NCBI GenBank assembly: GCA_965112735.1
Contig: OZ218951.1
Span: 5,208,001 to 5,272,000 of the forward strand
Length of the DNA stretch: 64,000 nucleotides
Reading direction: 5' to 3'
From: Phaeosaccion multiseriatum
Lineage: Eukaryota > Ochrophyta, other classes
Part shown: piece after piece, positions 24,269 through 37,028 of the stretch
How the letters are laid out: each line of letters opens with the position of its first letter
How positions within the stretch are numbered: position 1 is the first letter of the stretch
Notes under the pieces: generated by a model
Databases searched by the model: none
What the model saw: the letters and a program-made list of their open reading frames with translations, nothing else
Told to the model about the DNA's origin: nothing
Position numbers and translations under genes: made by a program

Positions 24269-27200
24269 TCACATTACGTAAGCAGCGCATCGACCACGGC
24301 CTACGTAGGAGGGAGGAGGCAGGACACAGGCAGTCATATGGGGGGGGGGGGGGGAGTCAAGTTGAGTTAGGGGCGGCTCGGTGGGTCCCTGGGGGAGGGC
24401 AGGAGAAACATCATTCTCCTTGCCTGTTGCTGCTCTCATCTCTCCTCTCTCTCTCCATTTTCTCTTTCTCTTCCTCTCTTTTTCTTGCCTCCTCTCTCTC
24501 CCCCTCCGCCCCCCCCCCTCCCTCACATCTCCCTCCCTCTCTGCACCATCAAGCAAGCATGCATACACAACGCGAACAAATGACGTCCTGTACATAGTAC
24601 GGAAATGCCCCATCCCCACCTGTGCAAGAAGCTTGGGCTCTTCCACCCGCACCGAGCCTTCGAAGCTTTTGAAGGGAAGGAAGGGAGACGAAACCCCCTC
24701 TCTCCCTTCTTCTCCTCCTCCTCCTGCTGCTGCTGCTGCTGCTGCTGTATCACCAACTGCTGCCCCTGCTGGTGACCGTGATAGTGTAGCGGTGGAGGTC
24801 ATGTATCGCAGGCCCAGTGCAGCAGACATGTGAAGGTACATGGCGAAGGGGTATCGGTAAGCTCCGATCTGCTCCTCGGCGACAGGGAGGGAGGAAGGGA
24901 GCGAGCGAGGGAGGGAGGGAGGGAAGGAGGGGAGAGGGACGGAGGAGAGGAGAGTAGAGGAGAGGGAGACAGAGGGAGGGAGGGAGGGAGGGCGGGAGGG
25001 AGGAAGGAGAGGAGAGGAGAGGAGAGGAAAAGAGGAAAGCAAGTCAGTACGTCAGTATATCAGCACGTAGCTCAGGAAAATCCCTCGACACACCCACTCA
25101 CCATTCACCCACGCACCCATTGACTTACTACCCACCTGTTGCTCCGGGGGTGGGACAGGCATGGCCACTTCCCAAACGTGTGTCCCCTCTCCGCAGAAGA
25201 GGATATTGGCCAGGCCTGCCCCATGCACGGCCACCACAGCTCGGGCGTAGGGGAAGACCCTGAGGGGAGGGAAGGAAGGAGGGAGGGGAAGGGATAGAGG
25301 GAGGGAGGGAGGGAGGGAGGGAGGGATGGAGGGAGGGAGGGAGGGTGGGTGGGAGGGAGGGAGGGAGGGAGGGAGAGGAGCAGGAAGGGATGATTGAGTT
25401 TCATTGACCTCTATAAAAACAAACTGGATACTGACTCTCACTGACTTACTTGATGGCCGCCGCGACCCCCCCCCCCTTGAACACCTCCAGACGCAGCCCC
25501 GCCCTGTCCGCAGCTCCAAGCAGGGCCTCCTCCACCTACAAGGTGTCAGAACCGATGGGGGGGGGGGGGGTACGTAAGTGCGTACGTACGTACGTATGTG
25601 TGTAAGTATGTGTGCACGTGATGGTGGGTTGGTGCGTAGGTGGGTGCGTGTGGTGGGTATGCAAGTGGGTGGGTGGGTTGATTGAGTGGGTGCGTGGGTG
25701 GGTGCGTGGGTTCATACTGCCCTTCCTCTCTCTGTATGCCTCTCACTCTCCCCTCTCTGTCTCACTCTACTCCACTCTCACTCATATCCCCACCCCCACC
25801 TCCCCCCCCACCTTTCTCACTCACTCACTCACTCACTCACTCACTCACTCACTCACTCATTCACTCACTCACTCACTCACTCACTCTCCTCTATGCCTCT
25901 CACTGTGCTCTCAGCCCCCCTCGAATCTCCACCCGCACCCCCACCTCCCACCCTACCTGTCTCTCGTTGCGCACTTGCCGTTTCAACCCCATCCCCCGCT
26001 TAACATAAATAAGCAAGTCTCTCTTCTCCCACGGCACTTCTGACGACACAAGGGTGTCTCTCGCAAGCCTCAGCCCCGCCACCGGCGCCAGAAAAGACAT
26101 GTCAGCGACGCTTGTCACCTCCACCACCCCCTCCTCATCTTCCCTCGCCCCCTCCCCCTCCTCCTCCCCCGAAGTAGTAGTAGTGGTCGGAGTGGTCTCC
26201 CGCTCAGTCTCTCCTTCCTCTCCTCTCTTCGGCCTCCAGTCCACTGTGATGAGGCGGTCGCTAGAGAGGCGCACCCCTGCCTCCACCTCCACAACGTCTT
26301 TGAAGGGGGAGAGCCAAAGGGAGTCGGTGGCCCAGGCCTTGGACAGGAGGTTAAGCGATTCCATTATGTAGCTGTGAAGGGGAGGGAGAGGAGGAGGAGG
26401 AGGAGAAGGAGGAGGAGGAGGAGGAGGAGGAGGAGGAGGAGGAGGAGGAGGAGGAGGAGGAGGATGAGGAGGAGGCCAGTGCACAGTGCATTCATCAGCC
26501 AAGCAGCAACCGCAAACAGCAAGCTGCTTCGTAGACTCGACACTGCAGAACAAGTGCAACTGACCTGGCGCGGCCTCCCTGCGCTCCGGGCACTGCGAGT
26601 ACCATGGGGTCTTCGGCGCCGGCCAAGAACGGCTGTACAGTGCAAAGGTAGATAGAGGAGCAGGCATATATATATACATACACACAGAGAGAGAGAGAGG
26701 ACACAACGTTAGAGAGAGAGAAACACACACACACATACACACAAAGAAAAAAACACACAGAGACAAAACCGGGCACATCCACTGCCATTCCCATCGACCC
26801 ATCCACTGCCATCCCTCCCCTCCCATCCCCTGCCATCCATCCCTATTTGCCTACCTGCATGAGGGCTTTACGCAGGAGACACAGCCTGGGAAGGCCCTCA
26901 GCGATCCAGTGATAGTACTCGCTGCCAGACGCGCTCGCCACAGTCGCTAGCACACCGAAGCGCTGCTCTCGCTGCAGGGAGGAGGAGGGCTGGCAGAGGC
27001 GTTGGTGATATAGCGGGCTGTTGCAGCCGCTGGACGGGAGGAAGATGGGGCCCTCTGAGTTGTAAGTGAGCACAAGCAGAGTACAAGCACAAGCACAAAG
27101 CAGGGAGAGAGAACGGGGAGGGCGAGGTGGCAGTGGGTGGATGGATGGGGTGGGTGTGTGGGTGAGTGGGCGGGTTTCAAAACGAAAATGCCTCGCACCA

Positions 27201-27945
27201 CACACACACGCATTCATCCGTTGCCCTTGTTTCGCTTGTCCCTTTGCAAAGAACTTCCAAAATCATCATCTGCTTCCACACACACCAGTCCCTCCCCTTC
27301 CCCTCCCTCCCCCCCCCTCTCTCTCCTTCTCCCTCTCCCCCTCCCCTACCTGCTGCTGAAGAGTCCCTGTCTCGATGGCACCTCATGGCATGTATCACCC
27401 CGTCATCACCCTCTATCTTGAAAGGCTCGTCATCCGACCCCTCTGGCGAGCCTGCCCTCAGCAGCAGGCTCTCCTGCTGCTCGAACCACAGCATCCAACG
27501 CGTGGTCATGCTATTCCTATTATTCTCCTCCCTCCCCCCACCCACTGCGGCTGCTGCACTGTCAGAGTCCTCCTCCTCCTCCTCCTTCCTCTGCAAGCTC
27601 TGCCGCTCTTTAAACAGCAGCTCGTAGCCGCCCCCCTTCGTGCCCACTCGTCCTCCTCCTCCTCCCCCTCCTCCTCCTCCTGTCCCTCGAGGCCGTGGCG
27701 ATGACGCATCAGCCGCAGCTCCTGGACTACCAACTGCTGCACCCAGTGAAACCCCCTCTTCGATGAGCTGGACGGCAAATCGATACCGCCGACTCCCCCT
27801 CCCTGCCCTTACGCCTGCCCAGCGGTACACTAAGTCAACGGAGGGGCCGAGTGCTTGTTCCGCGAAGCGCTGCTGCGAGGCGCACAAGTGGTCGTAGGCG
27901 CCGGTGTAGACCGACAAGGAGGTAGCGTTGCTACTACTACCCCTG

Positions 27946-28016
<71 letters not shown>

Positions 28017-28663
28017 ACTGCCCCCGCTACCAGCAGTTTTCCGCGATGATGATGAAGTCACAAATGGCTGTGGCTGTAGAGAGCGTGCGGCAAGGCCCGG
28101 GTAGAGGTTGAGGAGGGCCGCGAGAGAGAAGTGAGCGCCAAAGTGACCGCCGTCGGAGCCTCCACTTCCGAGGTGGAGTGCCCTGTATAGGCAGTGCAGA
28201 GCCCAGTCTACGGCGTCTTGGGAGGCCTGCTTGGGGGGGAGGAGGACGTAGGGGGTGGGGAGGAGGAGGAGGTGGGGGGTTTGCGCCACTTCTATGAGCC
28301 CCTGAGGTACGAAGCAGAGCAAAACATAGTAAATATCTTCCACGAGCACGAATACACTGCACTACACTTTTTGTCTCTCTCGTACCTGTGTTCGCTGGGC
28401 GCAAGAGAGGCCCGCTTCTCCCCCTGGGCCCGCCTCCTCGCCCTCCTCACAGGGCCAGTCTCGGAGGAAGTCCTCCATGACGAGGAGGAGCGAGTTGGCA
28501 AGCGTTGCCAATCCGTCCGCCGCTCTCCGCTCCATTGCCTGCCTCTGCTGGTGCTCGTGCTGCTGGTGTTGCACGCTCAGCACGGCCTGTTCCACCTTTG
28601 GCGCGATGATGCCCACTCTTCTCCTCCCCTCGGCCGACGCGGCAGCGGCCTCTCCCTGACAAG

Positions 28664-28709
<46 letters not shown>

Positions 28710-29303
28710 ATTGGCACTCCTGCTCCTCTCTTTGCAGCCGTCCAGCCTTCCCGTCAGGTCGGATATCGCTGCTGCCGAGAACGCTCGCGCGAGGAGAGGG
28801 TGAGACAGAGATGGGAGGCCACCTTCCACTACTGCTGCTTCAGCTTCTACTGCTCCGCTGCTGATGTTGTCACTTTGGGCAGGGAGCGTTGGTGAGGACT
28901 TGACCATCGAGCGAACTTGCCCCATCACAGCGATTGCCCACCCCCTCGGAGAAGCTGTAAGCCCCCCCTCCCTGTTCGCTGCATCCCCAGGTGGTGACGA
29001 CGTCAAGGTCAGGGCCACCACTGCCGCCACAGCCACCAGCACCGCCACCGACACGCTCCCCTTGCTGCTGCTGCTGCTGGAGGAGGAGGTCACGGCTGTC
29101 CTTGGGCGTTTGCCCGCCTTCGTCTTCTCGTACCCCGTCTTGTCCTGGCTGGCCAGCTGCTCCTCGCCCTTCGAGCCGCCCTGTCCCTTCCCTCCCTGCC
29201 CCCCTCCTTCTTTACGACGCGACCTTGCCATGCGGAGACAGTTTATAATTTTTCGAGTGGGAGTAGGGATGGCAATCCATGGCATTCGTACGTTCCTCAC
29301 CAT
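24269..29303 (-). CDS. GT61-like glycosyltransferase, type II membrane protein
   Basis: Probable Golgi glycosyltransferase of 1,122 residues. Eight exons in transcript order: 29303-28386, 28301-27350, 27054-26855, 26632-26565, 26371-25957, 25535-25450, 25259-25136 and 24874-24269, with all phases consistent. A basic N-terminus followed by one helix (SVSVAVLVAVAAVVALTL, residues 83-100) fits a type II anchor. Family landmarks are SEYYHWIAEGLPRLCLL (compare YFHW-x-x-E-x-LPRL) and, after splicing, AVVAVHGAGLANILFCGEG, the GT61 HGA-x-L-x-N signature, close to VWEVAMP. Poly-Ser, Gly and Ala tracts swell the stem and luminal domain far beyond the usual 450-600 residues. The last exon keeps a Lys/Arg/Glu-rich, then Pro-rich tail whose frame crosses a C/G homopolymer near 24342, so the exact end is uncertain. 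The acceptor substrate cannot be told. Confidence 0.75.
26382..26470 (+). repeat. (GAG)n microsatellite in a glycosyltransferase intron
   Basis: About 88 bp of GAG/GGA, that is CTC in gene sense, lies directly before the acceptor of the fifth exon (26371). It forms an extended polypyrimidine tract. Confidence 0.9.
27945..28018 (+). repeat. (ACT)n/(GCT)n coding repeat
   Basis: ACT/CTA triplets pass into TGC triplets inside exon 2 of the GT61-like gene. Read on the - strand they give an AGT/AGC poly-serine run. A second CTG tract at 28661-28709 encodes another serine run in exon 1. Confidence 0.85.
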
Positions 29304-29680
29304 CTGCGGCGGGACAACTCGGGCTGTTATCGCGGGGCCCTCATCCGTTCACAACCAGACACTGTAGCAGCTTTCTCCCCTCTGGTGGAGTCGTATAGGG
29401 TGTGTGGCTACTGTCGTGTGCGCAACGCGAGGGACGGAGACGGGCAGAGAGGAGGGTTGTGAAGAGTGACTCGAGAACTCGCTTGGCAGCGGTGGTGGGG
29501 TGCGGGAAGGAGAACAAGCAGTATACGCCAGGAGAACACACTGGGGAGAGATCGAAGAGAAAGGGGAGGGGTATTACGGAGGGGGCGGGGCGGTGGGAGG
29601 TGAAGACAGGATAGCCTGGTCAATTGAACAGAGAAGCTCCGTTCTGTCGCCCCAACACAACCACCAAACCAACAACAGCC
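29304..29680. promoter_or_regulatory. Divergent promoter, GT61-like gene / STIMATE
   Basis: 377 bp separate the two start codons. The segment is purine-rich on the + strand, with no obvious TATA box or CCAAT box. It must carry both promoters or a shared one. Confidence 0.5.
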
Positions 29681-32329
29681 ATGCCTGTGCAGGGCAACCA
29701 AGACCAGGATGCCGCGTACTCCCCGGGTATCGCCAACACCGGTGATACAGAGTGCCAGCTCGTGGGTGGCGGCTTTGCCATGCTGCTGCAGGTACTGCTG
29801 GGTATCGCCGCTCTGTCCGCTCTCATTATCAAGCGATGGAGGGAGCATGAGAAGCGCCCAATCAAAGTGAGTGGTGGGCGGGTGGGGGTGGGTGAATGGA
29901 TGGGTGAGTATGTGGGTGGGTGGGTGAGTGAGTAGGTTGGTGGGTCGGATGGTAGGTGGGTTGGCAGGCGGGCCATGCAGTTAAGCCGAATGTGACATTC
30001 TAGTCTGCCTACCCATCCAGAGAGTATGATTGCCCCCCCCCCCCCCCGCCGCAATGAAGCAAAGGAAGGAGAGCTTACCGACCCCCCTCCCCCCTCTTCC
30101 TACCGCACCAACCATCCAACAACCAACCAATCCCTCCTCCCACCCAACCACCCACCCACCCACCCTCCCGCCCAAACCAACCACCCACCCACCCACCCAC
30201 CCACCTACCAACACAAACCAACCCCCCACCCCCCCACCTCCTCCATCTCATAGATCTGGGCTTATGACACCTCCAAACAAGTAGTGGGAGCCCTCTTTGT
30301 GCACGGCTGGAACATCGTGCTAAGCATGGTCTTGGCGGACTTACTCAAGAGCACGGGACGCAGTGAAGCAGTGGACGAGTGCGCGCTTTACTTCGTGTCC
30401 TTCTTCCTCGACTGCGTAAGTCAGCGAGTCACCTCCCTCCCTCCTCCTCCTCCTCCTCCTCCTCCTCCTCCTCCTCCTCTCACACACACACCCCACTGAG
30501 CCCGAGAAGCACCCACCCCTGCTCTGATTGCCTTTCTCTGCCCCCCCCCCCCCCTCTCCTCTTCCTTGTCTCATCCTCTATGTTTCCCCCTCCCTCCTCT
30601 CCTCGTTTCTATGCTCTGTGCTTTATTCAGGTGTTTGGCCTCTTCATCTTGTGGGCAATTGTTAAGCTGCAAGAGCTTTTCGCTCAAAGGCGGTAAGTCA
30701 CCAGGCACCCTTACCTTCTAATCTTATCTTACCTTACCTTACCTTACCTTGCTCGATCTTATCTTACCTTACCTTACCTTACCTTGCTCGGGGGGGTCAG
30801 GACGGGGGTTGAGCTCTATTTGTTCTCTTTCACTCACACACACACCCGCTCTCACTCACCCTCTCTCTCGCACACACAACACACGCACACACACACACCC
30901 TCTCTCATCTCCCACCTCTTACGCACACCTCCCCCATGTAACTGCCATCTCCCCTATGAACACACCCACATCCTCTCTCTCTCGCCTCGCCCTTCCCCAT
31001 CTACTGCCATCCATCCCACCCCATGCCTCCCTCCATATGTACAATAGGAACATCCCTGCACTGTTAGTCTCGGGCGACTACGGCACGCCCCCTAAGTTCA
31101 GCTGGTATCGACTACAGCTCCTGGCATATATTCTCAACATGGCCCTCACCAAGACCATCATTAGCGTGTTGGTCATCACTATGCACAAACCGCTGACAAT
31201 TATGAGCAACAAGCTCTTTGAGCCTGTGTCCAAGTATCCGGATGTGGAGCTTACTGTGGTTATGTGAGTTGTATTGGTGATGACGGGATTGGAAAGGAGG
31301 AGGAGGAGGAGGAGGAGGAGGAGGAAGAGGAAGAGGAGGAGGAGCAGGAGCAGGAGCAGGAGGGGAGAGGAGGGGTGCTGGAGGAAGAAGGGAGGAAATT
31401 GACTGAATGAATTGTTAGAGGAAGGGGGTTGGAGTGGAGGCCCCCTCCTGACCCGCTGAATATCCGCCCTGACCCATCTGGCTCGGGCCTTTTACTTCTT
31501 CGACCCTTTCCTTCGTGCTGACCTCCCCCTCTGGCAATTGCTCGGCTCTGCTCGTTGCCCTCTGCTCTGCCCTCTCCCTCCCCATCTGTCCTCTCTGCAC
31601 ACGGATGGTTTGGGTCCCAATCTGCGCCGTTGTACTCCTGAATTTGTCCTCTCTCGTCATCCCAAAAGGATTGTATGCCCATGGTAAGTCACTAAAGATG
31701 GCGAGAAGCGGGTTGAAAGCACCGGGGGTGGGTTAGGAATGGGAGAGGGGGCTTTGCCTTGCCTTGCCATTTGCTAAGTCTTATGTCGTTGCTTGCGGCT
31801 TATATATGTGCATACGTGTGTGTGTGTATGTACGTATACGTGTGTGTATATATACGTGCATGTGTGTGTGTGTGCGTGTGTGTGTGTACTTTACCCCTGT
31901 ACCCCATACCTACCCCAACCCCCCCCCAACTCCCCCAACCCTGTACCCTTTCACCCTCCAACCCCTCTGACCCTCAGGCTGCTAAACTCTTGTCAGTTCT
32001 GGGTAGTCGACAACATCCTCATGTCGTCAAGAGGCGGGGAAGGTGGGAACCACGGAATGGACGACTCGGATCTCAAGTATATGGATGTAGGAGCAAGGCG
32101 TGGGAGCGACGGTAGCGGCTGCTCGGATAGCACCGATGGAGACGGGGGGGAAGGAGGACGGAGAGAGGGAGAGCCAGATTGGGTCAATGGCACCAAGAGG
32201 CTACCCAAGGTGGTGAAGCGGGCAGGGGGAGGTGGCGGTGCGACGCTGTCGCCCACCCTGGGGGAGCTGAGCGGGAGTGGGGCAGGGGGCTACTCGGATT
32301 ATGTACCACGGAACAGAACAGTCGTGTAA
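29681..32329 (+). CDS. STIMATE: STIMATE / TMEM110 family multi-pass membrane protein
   Basis: Predicted 325-residue protein of the ER family that, in animals, organises ER-plasma-membrane contacts and promotes STIM-Orai calcium entry. Exons are 29681-29866, 30254-30415, 30631-30692, 31048-31263 and 31978-32329. Helices appear in the family order: GFAMLLQVLLGIAALSALII, then IWAYDTSKQVVGALFVHGWN, YFVSFFLDCVFGLFILWAIV and RLQLLAYILNMALTKTIISV. The last helix contains the hallmark FWVVDNILM (human FWVVDNFLM), followed by a Ser/Asp-rich cytosolic tail. The first four joins are solid. The last one, which brings VVM to LLNSCQFWVVDN, shortens the fifth helix by several residues compared with the human protein. 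An unspliced hydrophobic frame ending in a good GTAAGT donor lies in that intron (31604-31683). Its role outside animals is not established. Confidence 0.88.
30444..30479 (+). repeat. (CTC)n tract in STIMATE intron 2
   Basis: Short pyrimidine trinucleotide tract between the donor at 30416 and a poly-C run at 30541-30554. It is part of the pyrimidine-rich intron style of this window. Confidence 0.85.
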
Positions 32330-32990
32330 CCGTCATGTCACTGTCGTGCCACTGTCGTGTTGTGGCATCGGAGCTGAGGCCACACGCACGTACATACTGA
32401 CACACATTGGTGACACATACATGGCGAGGGAGAGGGAGAGAGAACCCGCCCATTGGGAGGGGAAGTCAGCCCCTCCCTTCCTCCCTGCCCTCCCCTGCCC
32501 TCCCCTCCCCTACCCTGCCCTACCCGGCCCTACCCTGCCCTGGCCGCCCTCAGCTGAGGACTGCTGTTCGCTGAGGAGTGCTGTGTATGGGGTATGGAGC
32601 AGAGTTATGCTACGGTACTTCGGTGGTTCTTGGCGTTGGCTTCCGCCCAGCGCAGTCTTTCTTCCCAGAGCTATTGCCGTCCAGGGAAAGCAGCAGCAAC
32701 TACAGAGCGGCAGAGCAGTTGGTAGTACAGCAGCAGCAGCAGCAGCAGCAGCTGGATTTTGCAGCGATGAGAGAGAGAGAGAGAGCCCGGCATCCAGGGG
32801 GTGGGCGAAGACACACTGGTCTCACACAAGGCTGTGGACTGCAGAGCAATAGAGTGAGCACACAGATAGCGACTGGCCGCACCCTCCCTTCCTCCTTGTT
32901 GTGGGTGATGGTGTGATTGGGGATGCGGCTGCCTTGCTCTGGTGGCCGCTCCCTTTGTCGCCCGTGCCGATGGGGAACGAGCCACACTCA

Positions 32991-33060
<70 letters not shown>

Positions 33061-33714
33061 TGAAGGCGAGGCGCATTCTTGGCCTTACTGTAGTGAGTGG
33101 AGTCTCTTTCGTTGGCGGCCATCACAGTTTTGAGGAAGGAAGGAAGGAAGGATAAAGTCTTTGTTTGTTTCTTGCTTTTTTGCTCAGAGTGTCTCGCATT
33201 TGCGACACCCTTGTGTGCACGCGCATTACATTACATAGCAGCGGCTTTGCATCATTGCATGGATCAAGGGCACTGCGTTGTTGAAAGCTGCTGCTGGGGG
33301 AGGGCGGGCCCAACCAATCAAGGCAGATGTAGACTAGGACTTTTTTATACTTACTATTAACACTCGATTTTCGACTGGTAAAGACTTTTTGGGAGAGCTC
33401 AGCAACCAAAATGTCGGTGGGAGAAGCGCTATGGCTCTTCGTGTAGCTCTTTGAGATACCTACCGATCCATAGTCTTTCGGCTTCATCGCTTTTGCCCTT
33501 CCCTACTTGTCGGCATGTCTGCAAGAGCACTCCCCCTTGCCGCCCGATCTCTAAAAAACGAGATACTTACAAGAAGAAAAGGGGGAAATGCGCACACATC
33601 CGCACATCATGTCCTGTGTCCTTCTCTTGGAGGGGCCAATAGAAGAGGGAGGACATCGACAAAAGAGATAACTGCAACTCAAACTGCAAGAGGGCACATC
33701 CAGGACAGAAGGAC
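32330..33714. other. Convergent intergenic region, STIMATE / SMYD gene
   Basis: About 1.4 kb without a recognisable gene. It holds CCCTACCCTGCC-type repeats (32480-32545), a (CAG)n tract at 32728-32752 beside the recurring CAGTTGGTAGTACAG core, and a perfect (CA)n tract at 32993-33056. A GGAA tract lies at 33133-33152. Confidence 0.5.
32993..33056 (+). repeat. (CA)n dinucleotide repeat
   Basis: About 32 perfect CA units in the STIMATE/SMYD intergenic region. Similar CA tracts occur in fumarase intron 6 (46989-47058) and channel intron 12 (56110-56226). Confidence 0.95.
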
Positions 33715-36411
33715 CTAGGCCATCTGCTGCCGTATCTGCTCCACTAAGGGATGTCCCTCCCCGTGTGAGACGGAGAGGATGCGATGTGCCTCTCTGAGAT
33801 GAGAAAGAGCCCTTCGCTGCCGAGGCACTGACGAAGGGGAACCGTCCAGACAGCACAGCTCAAGCTTACCCACCAGCGCGAGCTGCATGCCCAGCAACGG
33901 ACTGAAGGCCTGGCCTCCTCCTCCTCCTCCCCCTCCTCCTCCTCCTCGTCCTCCTCCTCCTCCTTCTCCACTGCTACTACCGCTCCTACCCACCATGCCA
34001 GTGCTGGCAATGAGGGTATGTGTGTGCTGTGTATGCGGTGCCGGTGCATGGTGTCGGGAGTAGCAGGCAAAGTAAGGGGGTAGGGAGGCCAAGCCGTACT
34101 CGCACGCCGCGGGCCAGTCCTGCTGCCCCACACATGCCGTCACCAGGTCACCGAGAATGCGCATCCTGGACGGGGAGGGAGGGATATGGGCAGGCATATG
34201 GGCAGGAAGGCGTATGGGCAGCATATGGGCAAGGAGGGCGAATGTGCAGACACATGGGCACGTGTAAGGGCGGTATGTAAGGGTACGTATGCATGGGCAG
34301 GCAAGAGAGGTTGGGGCGGTGCATCGAAAGACAATCAAGGCGGAGAGAGTGAGGGAGTAAAGGCTGCAGCTCCTTCTACACACCCAAAAACCACCCACGA
34401 AAATGGGGTGCGACAAAGGTGGATGGAGCCGTGTGATACTTGCACTGCCACTGTATCACCAACTGCTGCAGGTCCATACATACCTTCTAAAATTGTGAGG
34501 GTGCAGCATACTCGAATCCGACGCCGTCGCCAACGCCTCTTCCAACAGCCTCCTGCACTGCAACAGATGGCCCCTCCGCATAGCGTCTGAGGCTCGCTGG
34601 CGACAGTCGTCGAGGGCCAGGGTGAGCGGCGGGCGTGGGGTGGAGACCTGCTTTTAGCATCAGTCGGACAGTCAGTCATTCAGGCAGACAGTCAGTCAGT
34701 CAGTCAGTCACTACTTGGTGTCCCCCAATGCATCCCGACAGTCGATAGTGCGTCTACATGCTTCACATGAGGAGAGTGATGGCGACGACGACGGACAAGA
34801 AGGTTGGCTTATGTTGATGGAGAGCGGCCTTGTCAAGTACCTACACCGGCCCTTCAACTGCCATCTCCTTCCAGTGCCACCTGCTGCTTTTGGTGAGCTC
34901 GTTTTCGTACCTCAGAGGCGGTAGCCATCGTCGAGTCCCCCCTCCCCTTATTGGGCCCCTTCGTGCTGCGAGTGGGCCCGACTGCTCCTCGGGGCTCATC
35001 TTGCCACTGTGCACAGCGCACACAGACGAACTCACACCGCGACGACTCCGATATTCCCAACGAAACTGCTGCTGTATCATCAACTGCTGCTGCTGCTGCT
35101 GCTCCTAGTCCTGCTGCTGCAGAGGGTTCGGTAAGTGCCGCACCGCGGAGGTCCATCGATACCCAGCGGCGGTACTGCTCCTGCCGAGTATCACCACTAT
35201 CACCATCATCATCATCATCATCATCGTGAGGGGCCCGCCCCTCGGAGCCATGGGAACCGTCTTGTTGCTCATCTTTACCAGCAGCCCCACAACCAACCTC
35301 CCGGAGGGCATCCTCTTTCTTCACTCCCAGTGTCGCCCCGTCTCCTCCTCCCCCTCCTGCTCCTCCTCCTCCAGCTCCTCGTCTTCCTCCTCCCCCTCTT
35401 CCTCCTGTTCCTGTTGTTGCTTCTCCTCCTGCTCCTCCCATTCCTGCCCTCCTCTCCTCGTCTTCTGCAGTGGCTCTCCTGAGCACCCCTCCACAGGCCT
35501 GCTGCCGACAAAGTAGCCCCTCTAAATAGGCGTCCTCCATCCACTGCCATCTCCCCCCCCCCCCTGTACACCTGGAGCATCCACACTCGAAGAAGTAGGA
35601 CTCCCTGAGCTCGGCTTGTCGGTGTGCCGAGGGCTGCGCGATCTCGACGTAATTAATGGTCAGCTCCTCCCCACCACCAGCACCACCACCGCCTACTGCC
35701 CCTCTTTCTCTTCCTCCCCCTTCTCCTCCTCCTTCTCTCTTGGTGCCACTTGACCCCCCCCCCCCCCCCCCCCCCACATAGCGAACTTCGAGGGTCTTCC
35801 CTCTGAAAGTGGCCACGCAATTGGGCTCACATGAGTGGTTCATTGCCACCGCCGGCCGCAGGTACAGCCCTGTGCCCAGCTCGCGAGACTCACCGTTAGT
35901 GATGGTGAATCCGTTGCACATCAAGCGGGCTAGCAGGCAGGCCAACCACTCCTCCGTTAGCCAGGCCTTCCAGAGTTCATCCTTTTTGCCATCATTATCA
36001 TCATCACCACCGCCACCGCTACTCCTCGCCTCCTTTTCCTTCTCCTGCTGCTGCTGCTGCTTCTCCCGCCCCTTGTCCTCCCCCTTCTCCCTCCTGTTCT
36101 CCTTCCCCCTTTTTTGCCCCTCTCGCCCCCCCCCTCTTTCGTTCTGCTGCTGCTGCTGGAGGGTGGGGAGGAGTAGAAACATGACAATCCTGGCCACATC
36201 TCTGAGCTCCTGCTGCTGCTCTACGGTGCGCTCTCCCATGTGGTGCTGCAGCTCCTCCACTGCCCGTAGATTGCCATCTCTCTCCTCCTCCTCCTTCATG
36301 GACGACAAGCCCCTGCTGCTCTTCTTGCTGCCACCATAACTCGTCAGCTGCTGCACAATGCGGAGTGCCAAGCGCATGGAGGGGGTTATTCGCGGGTGGG
36401 CGCGTGCGTGG

Positions 36412-36447
<36 letters not shown>

Positions 36448-37028
36448 GTGGTGGTAGTGGTCCCAGCGGCCTCGGCAGCGGCCTCCGCGGCGGCTTTGGC
36501 GGCCTTGCATTCCACCTTGTGGAGTGGCCAATCGGCCTGGATGGGTGGGTGGAGGCAAGATACGGAGGGCAGAGGGAAAACGACGGGCATGGCTGCCTTT
36601 AGTTGTTGGTGAAGTTGTGATGAAGTCCGGAAAACTCCCTGGTGGTGGTCTTCCCACTATCTCAGCACCACCCCTAGCAGCAAGCACACCCCTTTCCCTC
36701 TCCTCCTCTTTCCCCCCCTCCTCCTCCTCACCGCTTGATGCGCCCGACTGCAGTAAACTACGAGACCACACGCTGCACACTTCTTCGGGGTCTGATGCAG
36801 CTCAAACAGGTCGGCAAAGCAGTGGCTGCAGCACGACGAGGCCGCAATGTCGTTGACGACCGCTGCAAAGGGTAGCTGTGGTTGCATCACGAGCTCTCCT
36901 GGCCGCCATCCGCTTGAAGCAGCTCCGGTGGTGATGAGGCACGCCCCTTTGGCCCAAGTCCGAACGATGGCCGTCTTGGACGGCTTGTTGGCAGAAGCAG
37001 CCGCAGGGGGCTTGGTGGAAGGCGCCAT
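33715..37028 (-). CDS. SMYD-type SET/MYND domain protein
   Basis: Putative protein-lysine methyltransferase of 845 residues. Four exons in transcript order: 37028-36732, 36536-34911, 34647-34484 and 34165-33715. The split SET domain starts with KGACLITTGAASSGWRPGELV. The MYND finger follows (Cys67, Cys70, Cys84, Cys87, Cys93, then ADWPLHKVEC from exon 2). One ligand position that is normally Cys reads His97 (YCSRAHQ). The SET core has GLYLRPAVAMNHSCEPNC (SAM-binding NHSC), EELTINYVEIAQP and the post-SET ESYFFECGCSRC. The C-terminal TPR-like region spans exons 3 and 4: LLEEALATASDSS, MLHPHNFRRM, LGDLVTACVGQ and SHGEGHPLVEQI. Long Gln, Lys/Glu, Gly and Asp tracts are inserted between motifs, roughly doubling the usual 430-500 residues. 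Substrate is unknown. Family call is strong. Confidence 0.9.

Noticed and set aside
31515-31736. Independent small membrane protein on the + strand
   Set aside because: It lies wholly in the last STIMATE intron and is better treated as a possible alternative exon, reported as a finding.
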